DNA from: Lentisphaerae bacterium GWF2_49_21
Lineage (GTDB): Bacteria; Verrucomicrobiota; Lentisphaeria; Victivallales; GWF2-50-93
Reading direction: 5' to 3'
NCBI GenBank assembly: GCA_001804805.1
Contig: MHBH01000036.1
Span: 1-64,000, forward strand
Length of the DNA: 64,000 nucleotides
Under the pieces are notes generated by a model that was not told the DNA's origin, made no database searches, and saw nothing but the letters and a program-made list of their open reading frames with translations. This document shows positions 16,922 to 26,285 of the stretch, piece by piece. Numbering within the stretch: position 1 is the first letter of the stretch; each line of letters starts with the position of its first letter. The position numbers and the translations under genes are program-made.

Positions 16922-18537
16922 ACAGGAATTATCTTCTGCTTATTTTGCTTTTAGGCTTTTTTTCATTGTCAGTGTCATATATGGATCCCTATAGGGCGTC
17001 CAATCTGGACATCACCCCTGATTCCACTGAGTATGCCATTGGAGCCTGGCATATAGCCTCTGAAGCTAAATACTTCATACAGATTGATGGTAAGAAATAT
17101 CCACCGAGATATCCGCCTTGGTTTTCAATGTTCGTCATATCACCTGCCTATCTGCTTTCAGCTGAAATTGGGAATGGTATCTATCCGGTCACCTTCATGG
17201 CGGTACTTGGAACAATCATGGCATTCTTTATTGGCCGCATGATAGCCGGGGAGCTCGGAGGGGTGTTGTCAGCTGTCTTGGTTCTATGCTATCCGGCCTA
17301 CAGGCAGTATTCAGGCCTGATAATGTCGGATGTGCCCTGCGCGGCAGGCGTTCTTGCAGCCTGCTGCATGTATGTCGTTGTTAAAAAGGACAGACGGTTG
17401 ATTGTCTGGACCTGTGCTGGACTGCTTGTTGCATTCTGCGGAGCTTTAAGGCCAGAGGGATTTGCTGTTCTTGTCCCGTTTGCAATTGAAGTTCTTCTTA
17501 TCCGTGAAAACATATGGGCTAAGGCGTGGAAGACTGCTCTCCTAATGCTTCCTTCAGCCGCGATCATAGCTGCGACCATGCTTTATAACAATATAGTTTT
17601 CGGGTCACCTTTCAGAAACGGCTACAAGTACTGGTGTCCGGTGCCATACGACTATCCTTCCCTGGTCTTTTCAGCCAAATATGCGGTATTGAACCTGAAA
17701 GTCCTCTGGGCAACCATGGTTCCTTTGATGATGATTCTTGCCGCAGGCATCTTTTATCTGATCAGGCTGAGAAAAGTGAAAACACCGGCCTCCTTTACCG
17801 AATTGAAGAGTGTTGTTGTCTTTTCTTCATTATATGGATTTCTCCTGGTGTCCTTCCATGTCATATATTTTTATCCGGAAGCCAGATTCTACATTCCTCT
17901 GGCTGCTCTTTGCTGTGTGATAACAGGTGGACTGCTTTCCATTCTTATGCTGGATATTAATTCAAAATCAGCAAAGGTGGAAAAGGATCAGGAATTTATT
18001 GAAATAAAAACGAATGGAGATCTTCATAGAACGCTCTTGAATTTCATGATAATTGCAGTGCTGATTATTCTGTGCTGGAGGATGACGACAGAGCCTGGAA
18101 AGCCAATTAAACGTCTCGCAGCCGAGAGCATAAGGAGACATACACCAGGCAACTCAATAGTCATTTCCTCGATAGATCCTGTCTATCTCGAATTCTTTGC
18201 AGGAGGAGGTGGACGCCGGTTTATTCCGATCTCACGTACCACGGAGTATGCCTCCAAGATGATAGCGGAGAGGAAGATTGAAAATCCTGATCCGTTTCCT
18301 GTATGCTGGTGGGAGCACATGTGTCCGGGCCTTCTAAAGGGAGGGGCAAAGCTTGTCGTGCCATTCACAGTAGGTGAATCACCCGGCAGGATAGTGGAAG
18401 CCGTGAAAAATGGAGTTCCGGTGTTCATTGATTCCTCATGTATTTCCGGGACGGACATGTTGATTTTTAAAAAACTTGAAGACAAGATGGTCCTGATGCA
18501 GTGTTCTGATACGATTTTCCAGCTGGTTTTGAAATAA
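16918..18537 (+). CDS. GT39/ArnT-like polytopic membrane glycosyltransferase
   Basis: Protein of about 539 aa with a hydrophobic N-terminus, about ten membrane segments, and a soluble tail of about 150 aa. The first external loop carries [18 protein letters not shown], with an acidic residue where GT-C enzymes have their catalytic Asp/Glu, and [15 protein letters not shown], a YPP motif seen in GT39/dolichyl-phosphate-mannose transferases. ATGA overlap with pfp supports the start at 16918; an ATG six bases earlier (16912) is also possible. Substrate unknown. It is one of eight GT-C-like proteins in this window. Confidence 0.7.
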   Translation: MNRNYLLLILLLGFFSLSVSYMDPYRASNLDITPDSTEYAIGAWHIASEAKYFIQIDGKKYPPRYPPWFSMFVISPAYLLSAEIGNGIYPVTFMAVLGTIMAFFIGRMIAGELGGVLSAVLVLCYPAYRQYSGLIMSDVPCAAGVLAACCMYVVVKKDRRLIVWTCAGLLVAFCGALRPEGFAVLVPFAIEVLLIRENIWAKAWKTALLMLPSAAIIAATMLYNNIVFGSPFRNGYKYWCPVPYDYPSLVFSAKYAVLNLKVLWATMVPLMMILAAGIFYLIRLRKVKTPASFTELKSVVVFSSLYGFLLVSFHVIYFYPEARFYIPLAALCCVITGGLLSILMLDINSKSAKVEKDQEFIEIKTNGDLHRTLLNFMIIAVLIILCWRMTTEPGKPIKRLAAESIRRHTPGNSIVISSIDPVYLEFFAGGGGRRFIPISRTTEYASKMIAERKIENPDPFPVCWWEHMCPGLLKGGAKLVVPFTVGESPGRIVEAVKNGVPVFIDSSCISGTDMLIFKKLEDKMVLMQCSDTIFQLVLK

Positions 18538-18644
18538 TATGAAATTAACATTCATGAAATTAGTTGCAGGATCAGATACAAAAGAATGAAACAAGCTGAA
18601 ATCAAGTTGATTTTACCACGGGTTGAACTACTGTTTTTGCCAAT

Positions 18645-18944
18645 ATGAAAATAATTGACGTAAAATACGTCGCCGCTCTTGCCCGGCTTGAGCTTGACAG
18701 TGAAAAAGAGGAACGGCTCCAGAAGGAAATGGAGACGATCCTCAACTACGTCGATTCCCTTTCAGAACTTGATGTCTCCAGTATTGAACCTACCGCCCAT
18801 GCCGTCCAGATGACGAATGTGTTAAGGGACGATATCTCTGAAATCCCGTTCCCGCGGGAAGAGATGCTTGCAAACGCCCCGGAGACTGTCGGAGGTGAAC
18901 TAATAAAGGTTCCTGCGGTAATACCCGGCGAGGAGGAGAATTAG
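18645..18944 (+). CDS. gatC: Asp-tRNA(Asn)/Glu-tRNA(Gln) amidotransferase subunit C
   Basis: Small stabilising subunit of the GatCAB complex that amidates mischarged Glu-tRNA(Gln) or Asp-tRNA(Asn). The 99-aa protein shows the family pattern: VAALARLELDSEKEERLQKEMETILNYVDSL, then SSIEPTAHAVQMTNVLRDD. It heads a gatC-gatA-gatB operon. An intergenic tract of about 90 bp with degenerate words separates it from gatA. Confidence 0.93.
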   Translation: MKIIDVKYVAALARLELDSEKEERLQKEMETILNYVDSLSELDVSSIEPTAHAVQMTNVLRDDISEIPFPREEMLANAPETVGGELIKVPAVIPGEEEN

Positions 18945-19010
18945 GAAGTTCTAGAGTGCGGGAGTTCGAAAGTTCTGAAGTTGAGGAAAGTAGGAAGTAG
19001 AATTTAGAAA
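18945..19010. repeat. Degenerate AGTTCNNNAGT word tract inside gatCAB
   Basis: Between gatC and gatA the sequence is assembled from near-repeats of AGTTC and AAGTA (GAAGTTCTAGAG, GGGAGTTCGAAAG, TTCTGAAGTTGAGG, AAAGTAGGAAGTAG). It looks like slippage-derived filler. No gene and no terminator is visible, so the operon should read through. Confidence 0.45.
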
Positions 19011-19035
19011 TTATAAAACTAATCTAAAGATACAG

Positions 19036-20505
19036 ATGTCAATACGCATTGAAAATCTTACAATACATGAATCGGCCAGGCTTCTCGAAGGGAAAAAGAT
19101 CTCCTCTGTGGAATTATGCAAGGCCTATCTTGAACGCGCTAAAAATCTGGAGCCCAAGGTAAAGGCGTTCCTTAAATTGAATGAGGAAGAAATATTATCC
19201 CAGGCGCAGGCTTCGGACAGAAGGAGAGCTGAAAGTAAGAAGCTCAGCCCGTATGACGGTATACCTGTTGCGGTCAAGGACAATATTACGGTAAAAGGCC
19301 AGACCTGCACATGTGCCTCGAAGATCCTCCAGAAGGTCGTCTCCCCATATGATGCGACGGTGATAAGGAAGCTCAAGGGAAAAGGATTTGTTCTTTTCGG
19401 CAGGACGAACATGGATGAGTTCGCGATGGGCTCGTCGTGCGAGAACAGCGCATACCAGAAGACTGCGAATCCTTGGAACGTCGGTTGTGTTCCGGGAGGT
19501 TCAAGCGGCGGTTCGGCAGCATCTGTCGCGGCCGGGGAAGTCACTGCGGCTCTCGGTTCAGACACTGGCGGCTCAATACGCCAGCCGGCTTCGCTCTGCG
19601 GCGTCGTTGGATTCAAACCTACCTATGGAAGGATTTCCCGATATGGGCTTATCGCCTTTGCCTCGTCGCTCGATCAGATCGGTCCGATAACCAGGGACGT
19701 TGAAGATGCTGCGATCCTGACTGATGTCATGTATGGAAGGGATTCCAAGGATGCCACTTCCCTGCCGGACACAAATGAGAAATTTTCTGAAGGATTGGAC
19801 AGCCTCAAAGATCTCAAGGGAATAAAAATCGGCCTGCCAAAGGAGTGTTTCGAGATCGAAGGGCTTGATACCGGCGTAAGGAAATCAATGGAAAAGTCTA
19901 TTGAGGTTTTCAAGAGCCTTGGCGCCGAGATGGTACAGGTTTCACTTCCGCATTCGAAGTATGCGGTTGCAACATATTATGTGATTGCCACGGCGGAGGC
20001 GAGTGCGAATCTCGCAAGATTCGACGGTATCCGCTACGGGAACCGTGTCAAGGCTGACAGTCTCCTGGAAACATATCTGGAGACGCGCGGCGCCGGATTT
20101 GGCGACGAGGTGAAGCGCAGGATAATTCTCGGGACTTTCGTCCTCAGCAGCGGATATTACGATGCTTATTACACAAAAGGGCAGAAGGTCAGGACTCTGA
20201 TCAGGCGGGATTTCCAGGAGGCGTACAAAAAATGCGATGTGATTCTGACTCCTGTATCACCTACGACAGCCTTTAAGTTCGGAGAGAAATCAGATCCATT
20301 GCAGATGTACCTTGCAGATATATTTACGATTTCTACCAACCTTGCCGGTAACTGCGGGATAAGCGTTCCTGCGGATATCCATGCGAACGGACTGCCGGTC
20401 GGGCTCCAGCTTGTCGGTCCGGACATGGGCGAGAAGCAGCTTCTGCGGATTTCGCATATTTTCGAGAAGAACAGGGCTATCAAGGAATTCATACCGGGAA
20501 TTTGA
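19036..20505 (+). CDS. gatA: Asp-tRNA(Asn)/Glu-tRNA(Gln) amidotransferase subunit A
   Basis: Amidase subunit that releases ammonia from glutamine. The 489-aa length is typical. The amidase-signature catalytic triad is visible: Lys in PVAVKDNI (about residue 79), the cis-Ser in GGSSGGSAA (about 154-162) and the nucleophile Ser in GSDTGGSIRQPAS (about 175-188). GatB begins four bases after the stop, so the two are translationally coupled. Confidence 0.96.
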   Translation: MSIRIENLTIHESARLLEGKKISSVELCKAYLERAKNLEPKVKAFLKLNEEEILSQAQASDRRRAESKKLSPYDGIPVAVKDNITVKGQTCTCASKILQKVVSPYDATVIRKLKGKGFVLFGRTNMDEFAMGSSCENSAYQKTANPWNVGCVPGGSSGGSAASVAAGEVTAALGSDTGGSIRQPASLCGVVGFKPTYGRISRYGLIAFASSLDQIGPITRDVEDAAILTDVMYGRDSKDATSLPDTNEKFSEGLDSLKDLKGIKIGLPKECFEIEGLDTGVRKSMEKSIEVFKSLGAEMVQVSLPHSKYAVATYYVIATAEASANLARFDGIRYGNRVKADSLLETYLETRGAGFGDEVKRRIILGTFVLSSGYYDAYYTKGQKVRTLIRRDFQEAYKKCDVILTPVSPTTAFKFGEKSDPLQMYLADIFTISTNLAGNCGISVPADIHANGLPVGLQLVGPDMGEKQLLRISHIFEKNRAIKEFIPGI

Positions 20506-20509
20506 AGTT

Positions 20510-21958
20510 ATGGCAAAATACGATGTAATAATAGGTTTGGAAGTACATGTCCAGGTGAGGACGAATACCAAGATGTTCTGTTCCTGTCCGAACAAGTTCG
20601 GGCAGGAGCCTAACTCCATGGTATGTCCTGTCTGCATGGGTTTTCCTGGAGTTATGCCGTATCCTAACCGCGAGGCGATTAGGAGGACAGTGATGGCCGG
20701 GCTGATGTGCAGCTGCGAGATTGCAAAATTCAGCAAATTCGACCGGAAAAGCTATTTTTATCCCGACATGCCGAAGAACTACCAGATCTCCCAGTATGAC
20801 TTGCCATTGTGCGGCAAAGGGAAAGTGCATGTCTGCGGGAAAGGATTTTCAGGGCAGGAAATTTCTGACAAACTCATCGGAATCACCAGGATCCATCTTG
20901 AGGAGGATGTAGGGAAGCTCAACCATTTTGCAGGATACAGCGGCATAGACTTCAACAGGGCCGGTGTTCCGCTGATGGAGATAGTTAGTGAGCCTGAAAT
21001 GAATACTGCAGATGAGGCCTATGCTTATCTGACTGCGCTGAAGCAGATCATGCAGTATGCCGATATAAGCGACTGCGACATGGAAAAAGGGCAGATGCGC
21101 TGCGATGTGAACATATCCTTGAAACTGGCCGGCGTAAAAGAATTCGGAACCAAGGTCGAGATCAAGAATCTCAACAGTTTCCGTTCAGCACATCGTTCAA
21201 TAGAGCATGAAATCGTAAGACAGGCGGAGGTCCTGGACAATGGCGGGAAAATCTTCCAGGAGACGCGCGGATGGACCGATGAACGTGGTGAAACCTATAT
21301 TCTCCGCAGCAAGGAGAGCGCCCATGACTACAGGTATTTCCCCGAGCCGGATCTCCTGCCGATGACTTTCACGGATGCTGATATCGCCGCTATCAAGAAG
21401 GAACTGCCCGAACTGCCGGAACAGAAGAGGGAAAGGTTTGTTGCAACTCTGGGCTTGACGCCATATGATGCGCAGGTGTTGACTCTGGACAAGACGCTCT
21501 CTGATTACTTTGACGAGGGTGCGAAGCAGGCGAAGTCGCCCAAGATCCTCGCAAACTGGATCATAACTGAACTGCTCAGGGAACTAAATGATAGGCACAT
21601 CCCGTTTGAAAAGAACCCCATTCCAGTAAGTCATCTTGTCGAACTTGTAGAGCTTGTAAGTGGTGGCACAATCACTGGCAAGTCGGCAAAAGAGGTATTC
21701 TCTGAGATGTTTGCCGGGGGAAAGGCTCCGAAGCAGATAGTTACCGAGAAGGGGCTTGTCCAGATAAGCGACGATTCGGAAATTGAGAAGTTTGTCGTCA
21801 TGGCGATAGAGCAGAATCCTCTGCAGGTGAAGCAGTACAAGGAAGGCAAGACGACAGTTCTTCAGTTTTTTGTAGGCCAGGTCATGAAACTCAGCAAAGG
21901 CAAGGCCAATCCTCAGATTGTGAACAGGCTTCTCAAGGAGAAACTGGACAAGATTTAA
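20510..21958 (+). CDS. gatB: Asp-tRNA(Asn)/Glu-tRNA(Gln) amidotransferase subunit B
   Basis: tRNA-binding kinase/transamidase subunit of GatCAB, 482 aa. The start MAKYDVIIGLEVHVQ is diagnostic; the ORF track extends 43 codons upstream into gatA and is rejected. Zinc-ligand cysteines are seen in MFCSCPN and MVCPVCMGFPG. HRSIEHEIVRQ and SKESAHDYRYFPEPDLLP are conserved GatB signatures, and the C-terminal YqeY-like domain covers about the last 150 residues. The gene ends two bases from a convergent GT39-like gene. Confidence 0.96.
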   Translation: MAKYDVIIGLEVHVQVRTNTKMFCSCPNKFGQEPNSMVCPVCMGFPGVMPYPNREAIRRTVMAGLMCSCEIAKFSKFDRKSYFYPDMPKNYQISQYDLPLCGKGKVHVCGKGFSGQEISDKLIGITRIHLEEDVGKLNHFAGYSGIDFNRAGVPLMEIVSEPEMNTADEAYAYLTALKQIMQYADISDCDMEKGQMRCDVNISLKLAGVKEFGTKVEIKNLNSFRSAHRSIEHEIVRQAEVLDNGGKIFQETRGWTDERGETYILRSKESAHDYRYFPEPDLLPMTFTDADIAAIKKELPELPEQKRERFVATLGLTPYDAQVLTLDKTLSDYFDEGAKQAKSPKILANWIITELLRELNDRHIPFEKNPIPVSHLVELVELVSGGTITGKSAKEVFSEMFAGGKAPKQIVTEKGLVQISDDSEIEKFVVMAIEQNPLQVKQYKEGKTTVLQFFVGQVMKLSKGKANPQIVNRLLKEKLDKI

Positions 21959-21960
21959 GC

Positions 21961-23820
21961 TTATTTCACTTCATAGACTCCGAAACCCTCGTCCTGCCAG
22001 ATCGTCTTCAGTTTTCCGTCCTGGATCAGGAGCCCCAGAAGTTTTGCGAAATTCGCAGACCTGTCGACGTATGCAGCTATCCTGTCAGGATCGTTTTCCG
22101 AAAGTCCTATGAGCAGATGGGAGATATTGTTTCTCCTGAGGGTCTCGAGGATATCCGCAGAACTGGAGAGCTTGTCCGGAGGGGTGAAGAATTTCTCCTG
22201 TACGAACGGAGTTCCTAAGACATAGTTCCTGCGAATATAGAAACCGCGGTTTTCGAAGATGAGCATGAGTTTTGTATTTTCAGGAAGTTTTCTGTTGATG
22301 ATGTCTACAGCCTTCAGATATCCAGGGCCGGTGGAAGAATAGAGGTAGTCTTCGTTTTTGATGGTTCCGAATACATTCTGCCAGGAGAGGAGGCAGTCCT
22401 TGAAAATATTATACGGAGCGGAAATAACCGTAAGGATGAGGATGCCACCGAGAAGGATGTTCCTTTGCGGAAGCGGAATGGTTTTCAGGGAGAACTTTGA
22501 GAGATAGAATACCAGGAACACGGCAGGCATAAGGAATCTCGCCTGTTGTGAAGAGAAGAACCAGAAGGCATAAAGGATAAGAACTAGCGCAAAGAAAGGT
22601 TTTAACCAAGGAGTCTTGCTCTTGATTGTCAAGATAAGTGTGGCGATGGCAAGGCTTAGTATTACAAGAAATTGCAATCCGTAATCTCCGTCGAAAACTG
22701 ATGATTCAAAGGAGATCAGGAAGGGGCTTGTGAAAAAACCGACAAGTCCGTTTATGCCGAATTTTACGCTGCCAATCATATGGTGGTATCTGCTCATTTC
22801 GATGGAGATTGCATTGCCGGAGAATAAGTTCTGGCAGTAAGGATAGAAGGGATTGCCGGTTTCCAGGAAGGGACGTAGATAGAAGAGGAATGAGGTGAAG
22901 GCGAAGGCTGCGATGCAGATGGAAAATCTTCTGGTCATTTCCATGACACCTTTTTTTCTGCTGTAAAAGAGGACAATTAACGAAGCCGCGAGCACAATTC
23001 CTGTGAGTTTCACGGAGGCTGCTGCGCCTGCGAATACCCCGAAAATTATAAGCCCCCGAACTGTCGGTGCTTTAAAGATCATATGTCTGGAAATCAGCAG
23101 CATTGCGGAAAAATGGACAAGTATGAAGATGTCGGCATACGCGGAACCTGCGGACATCATGACTGCATTTCCAATTCCAAATGAAAAAGTCAGGATGCCG
23201 GCAGTCCATTTTGAAAGGCCTGGCCTTAAAAGGATGTAGAGTGTTCCCATTGACAGGAGCCAGAGAATTAAAACCAGCGTCCTTGGTGCGGCAATGCCTC
23301 CTGTTGCAAGCATCAGATGGAAGTTTACGGATGCAAATGAAGGGAAACCTGAATATGGATTATCCTGGAAGAAACAGATTCTTCCTGCATTGATCCATCT
23401 TTCAGGAACTGCCAGTTGATATGTAAGTTCATCCCAGCTGGTCGGGAGCGACAGACTGCGTCCGAGGATGAATAGGCCGGGTAGAAGCATCAGAAATACA
23501 GGTGCTGATATCTGAGAGTATTTGTCAATCCTATTTTTCGTCAGAATGAAGTTTTTATATGTTAAGTATGAGGCGGACAGAAGAAAAGCAAGATAAAAAA
23601 CAGGTTTTATAATGGCTGTCTGCAAAATGCCGGACCAGGCTGAGATAAAGACCAGTAAAGTGATTATGTCGAGGCCAAGAAGAATTTTAAGCACTGCAGC
23701 TCCGGGAAAGGATATTTTCTTGAGCAGGAGAGAGCCTGTCAAATAGGAAATCGACAAGAAGGCGCAGACTGACAGAAGCGCCATGAAGACTCCAGTCCAA
23801 TTGTAAGAGAGATCATTCAT
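21961..23820 (-). CDS. GT39/ArnT-like membrane glycosyltransferase
   Basis: About 619 aa with around twelve membrane segments and a soluble C-terminal part of about 130 aa. The first external loop contains LPTSWDELTYQLAVPERW, with the Asp-Glu pair expected for GT-C lipid-phosphosugar transferases, and the second has DNPYSGFPSFASVNFHL. The ATG at 23820 (MNDLSYNWTG) overlaps the stop of the upstream O-antigen-ligase-like gene; the track's TTG at 23832 is less likely. Co-translation suggests that the two proteins act on the same glycan. Substrate unknown. Confidence 0.7.
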   Translation of the reverse strand: MNDLSYNWTGVFMALLSVCAFLSISYLTGSLLLKKISFPGAAVLKILLGLDIITLLVFISAWSGILQTAIIKPVFYLAFLLSASYLTYKNFILTKNRIDKYSQISAPVFLMLLPGLFILGRSLSLPTSWDELTYQLAVPERWINAGRICFFQDNPYSGFPSFASVNFHLMLATGGIAAPRTLVLILWLLSMGTLYILLRPGLSKWTAGILTFSFGIGNAVMMSAGSAYADIFILVHFSAMLLISRHMIFKAPTVRGLIIFGVFAGAAASVKLTGIVLAASLIVLFYSRKKGVMEMTRRFSICIAAFAFTSFLFYLRPFLETGNPFYPYCQNLFSGNAISIEMSRYHHMIGSVKFGINGLVGFFTSPFLISFESSVFDGDYGLQFLVILSLAIATLILTIKSKTPWLKPFFALVLILYAFWFFSSQQARFLMPAVFLVFYLSKFSLKTIPLPQRNILLGGILILTVISAPYNIFKDCLLSWQNVFGTIKNEDYLYSSTGPGYLKAVDIINRKLPENTKLMLIFENRGFYIRRNYVLGTPFVQEKFFTPPDKLSSSADILETLRRNNISHLLIGLSENDPDRIAAYVDRSANFAKLLGLLIQDGKLKTIWQDEGFGVYEVK

Positions 23821-25633
23821 TATTGCTGCCAAGGTTTCTCAGTTCGACAAATTTATTCTCATAATATGGATTTTTCAGGATTTCGGGGATGTGTTTTTCC
23901 GTCAATCCCATATGGTTCAGGGCGGAAAGGAGTTTTAGCTTGGAGAACTCTGCGTCATTTTGAAGCCCCAGTTCTTTCTCGAGGGAAATCTGCAGCATGA
24001 GTGAAATGACCGAAATCGGGAAACATACGGTATCTTTTCTTATGTAGCTAAGTGCCTCTTTTTTTCTGCCTAGAGACAGGAGGCATTCGGCTATGTGCCT
24101 GTTGCTGTGGGCGATTTGAGGTGAAACAGTATTCCCAAGCTTATCGAAGAAATACAACGACATTACAGGATCCTTGAAGACTGATGAAGATATGATTGCA
24201 CAGTTGAGCAGGGAAGGGGGATCATTCCTTATCTCAACGGCCTTATTGCGGAAATCAAGTGCAGCTGAAGGAGTTTTAAGTGAATAGAGTGCAAGGTCGG
24301 AATTCCTGAGACTGTTTGAGAAGGCCAGGCTGTATACCACAAACATAACAAGTTGCAGCGCTAGGAGGATGACAGATACTGACACAGCGACTGGATTTAG
24401 GAAACTAGCTTTGCCTTGGGATGCATATGAAGTGGAAGGCCAGTATTCGCTCCAGAGGATTCCGAGAAGGATGCACGCCATGAGATTCGTAGGCCATTGG
24501 AATAAGACAAGGTCGAACATGGAGTGTATGATCAGTATGGAGAAGGAGATCATGCATAGTTTGATCTTGACATCTAGGGATTTGAAGACCTTGAACAGCT
24601 TATAAACAGGATAAATCCAGAGGATGATCCAAGCGGTGGCTCCGAAGAGACCCAGACATGCAAGCACATGCAGGAATTCATTGTGTGGATGTAATGTTCT
24701 GAATGCGAAATGGTGTTCCTTTATGAAATAGTCGATGGGACGGTAGGACGCATAGGCGCTCTCAAAGGAAGGGAAACTGACCCCGAGCAGGGGATTGTCG
24801 AGGAATAGCCTGAAAGTGCTGTGCCAGAGGGAGAATCTTACATCCTTGAATATGAGATTGGCAATTTTTTCACCGTTGAATACGGCAATGATTAAAATAA
24901 AGATCGTTCCGTAAATGATTGTCCTGGCAAGCAGTTTGTTCTTCAAGTCGGGGAAATAGATGGCGAAAAGAATCATGGATATGGTGGCAAAGGAAATCCA
25001 GGCTCCTCGGGAATCGCAGTAAGCAATGAAAGTTAAGGATAATAAGGCTATGGCGCAAGGAAGTATGAATGGGTTGACGTCGCGCAGCTTGTTCTTAACG
25101 CTAGTATAGGCGAGAAATATAGGGAAAGGGGCCGTTGATAGGATTAGGGTGGCGTTCCAGTTCATATTGCCTGCAATGCCGACGCATTCCCCTTTTCTTA
25201 GAAAAACCTGCCAGATACAATGAAGGATATTGATAAGCCAGACCAGGGAGAAGAAAGGGACGATGGAATTTCTGGATACATCGGAACAGAGGTAGACTGC
25301 CATTGGCAGGGCGAAGAAAGCGATTGAGGCGAAGAAATTACCGGCTGAATAATTGTCTGAAGTCGCCATATGGATGGATTCTATGAGCAATATTGCGGAA
25401 AAAGCCAAGGTTGGAAGGAAATGTGTGTTAGCAAAGCTGGACAGATCAACATGCTTTATTAATATTATTATAATGGAGATACAGGTTATGGATTCAATAG
25501 CAAACAGGCATATATAGGAGGAATATGAGAAAGTGCCTGCGGGCAATATAAGCATCAAAGGATAGGATAGAAGAACAGATAAGAAGAGATATATGGCAAG
25601 GAGAAAATTAATTGACAAGTACTTATATGTCAT
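23813..25633 (-). CDS. O-antigen ligase/PglL-like protein with TPR tail
   Basis: About 606 aa with some ten to twelve N-terminal membrane segments, a Wzy_C-type core (WHSTFRLFLDNPLLGVSFPSFESAY, and the periplasmic-loop AFRTLHPHNEFLHVLACLGLFG, in which HNEFLH matches the ligase H-N-x-x-L motif) and a C-terminal TPR-like helical region. This architecture is shared by O-antigen ligases and by PglL/PilO-type protein O-oligosaccharyltransferases. The ATG at 25633 (MTYKYLSINF) was chosen because the longer track ORF would run through a terminator. It lies next to a pseudopilin gene, a possible acceptor. Ligase versus protein transferase is undecided. Confidence 0.75.
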   Translation of the reverse strand: MTYKYLSINFLLAIYLFLSVLLSYPLMLILPAGTFSYSSYICLFAIESITCISIIIILIKHVDLSSFANTHFLPTLAFSAILLIESIHMATSDNYSAGNFFASIAFFALPMAVYLCSDVSRNSIVPFFSLVWLINILHCIWQVFLRKGECVGIAGNMNWNATLILSTAPFPIFLAYTSVKNKLRDVNPFILPCAIALLSLTFIAYCDSRGAWISFATISMILFAIYFPDLKNKLLARTIIYGTIFILIIAVFNGEKIANLIFKDVRFSLWHSTFRLFLDNPLLGVSFPSFESAYASYRPIDYFIKEHHFAFRTLHPHNEFLHVLACLGLFGATAWIILWIYPVYKLFKVFKSLDVKIKLCMISFSILIIHSMFDLVLFQWPTNLMACILLGILWSEYWPSTSYASQGKASFLNPVAVSVSVILLALQLVMFVVYSLAFSNSLRNSDLALYSLKTPSAALDFRNKAVEIRNDPPSLLNCAIISSSVFKDPVMSLYFFDKLGNTVSPQIAHSNRHIAECLLSLGRKKEALSYIRKDTVCFPISVISLMLQISLEKELGLQNDAEFSKLKLLSALNHMGLTEKHIPEILKNPYYENKFVELRNLGSNNE

Positions 25634-25702
25634 GATTTTCCTTGCCGGGTATTTTTTAAGTTTTCCTTTATATTGAAAGATACATAAATTTCTGATAAAA
25701 GC

Positions 25703-25735
25703 AAAAAAAAAGAGGGAGTTTTTCAACTCCCTCTT
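25703..25735 (-). terminator. Intrinsic terminator after the pseudopilin gene
   Basis: On the minus strand GAGGGAGTT, loop GAAAA, AACTCCCTC, then nine Ts. It separates the pseudopilin transcript from the downstream ligase-like gene, so that gene needs its own promoter or read-through. Confidence 0.93.
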
Positions 25736-25760
25736 TAAGGGTCAATTCAAGTAAGATACT

Positions 25761-26285
25761 TTACCAGCCAAATACTGTGCTGCCGACATTTCCGTTACTC
25801 CATGTAGCACCGGCGAAACCGGCTGCATGGCCATCGCAGAACAGTACGTTACCATACTTGGTATGGTTGCTTCCAGCGCCAGTGTATGTTCCAACTCTGT
25901 CAATGGCAACACCACTGTCAACAGATGTTGACTCAGTCATTCCAGGAGCGTATGAATATGATACGCTGCTTGCGCCGAGATTATCGTTGTCAGTGATAGA
26001 GTCTGCCGTTGACGGGCAAGTATACATTTTTACGTTTTCAAGATATCCGCCGGAACGAAGCATTTCTAATCCAGCGCGACCGCCGGTATGAGGGAATTTT
26101 TCCTTGTATTCCTGAGAATACATACGAATTGCAAGACCGATCTGCTTCAGATTGCTTGTACAGCTAATTCTGCGAGCTTTTTCACGGGCTTGACTGAGAG
26201 CGGGAAGTAGCATTCCAGCGAGGATTGCTATGATCGCTATAACGACCAACAGCTCAATCAGTGTGAATCCACGACTTTTTTTCAT
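25761..26285 (-). CDS. Type II secretion/type IV pilus-like pseudopilin (H-X9-DG)
   Basis: Protein of 174 aa with a prepilin leader and hydrophobic helix ([29 protein letters not shown]; cleavage expected after the Gly, leaving N-methylated Phe) and the C-terminal [13 protein letters not shown], which fits the H-X9-DG signature of the large pseudopilin families of Lentisphaerae, Verrucomicrobia and Planctomycetes. A cysteine pair (ISCTSN, YTCPS) may form a disulfide. AAGGAG precedes the start and a strong terminator follows, suggesting abundant single-gene expression. No secretion ATPase or prepilin peptidase is nearby. It may be a glycosylation target of the neighbouring genes. Confidence 0.9.
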   Translation of the reverse strand: MKKSRGFTLIELLVVIAIIAILAGMLLPALSQAREKARRISCTSNLKQIGLAIRMYSQEYKEKFPHTGGRAGLEMLRSGGYLENVKMYTCPSTADSITDNDNLGASSVSYSYAPGMTESTSVDSGVAIDRVGTYTGAGSNHTKYGNVLFCDGHAAGFAGATWSNGNVGSTVFGW

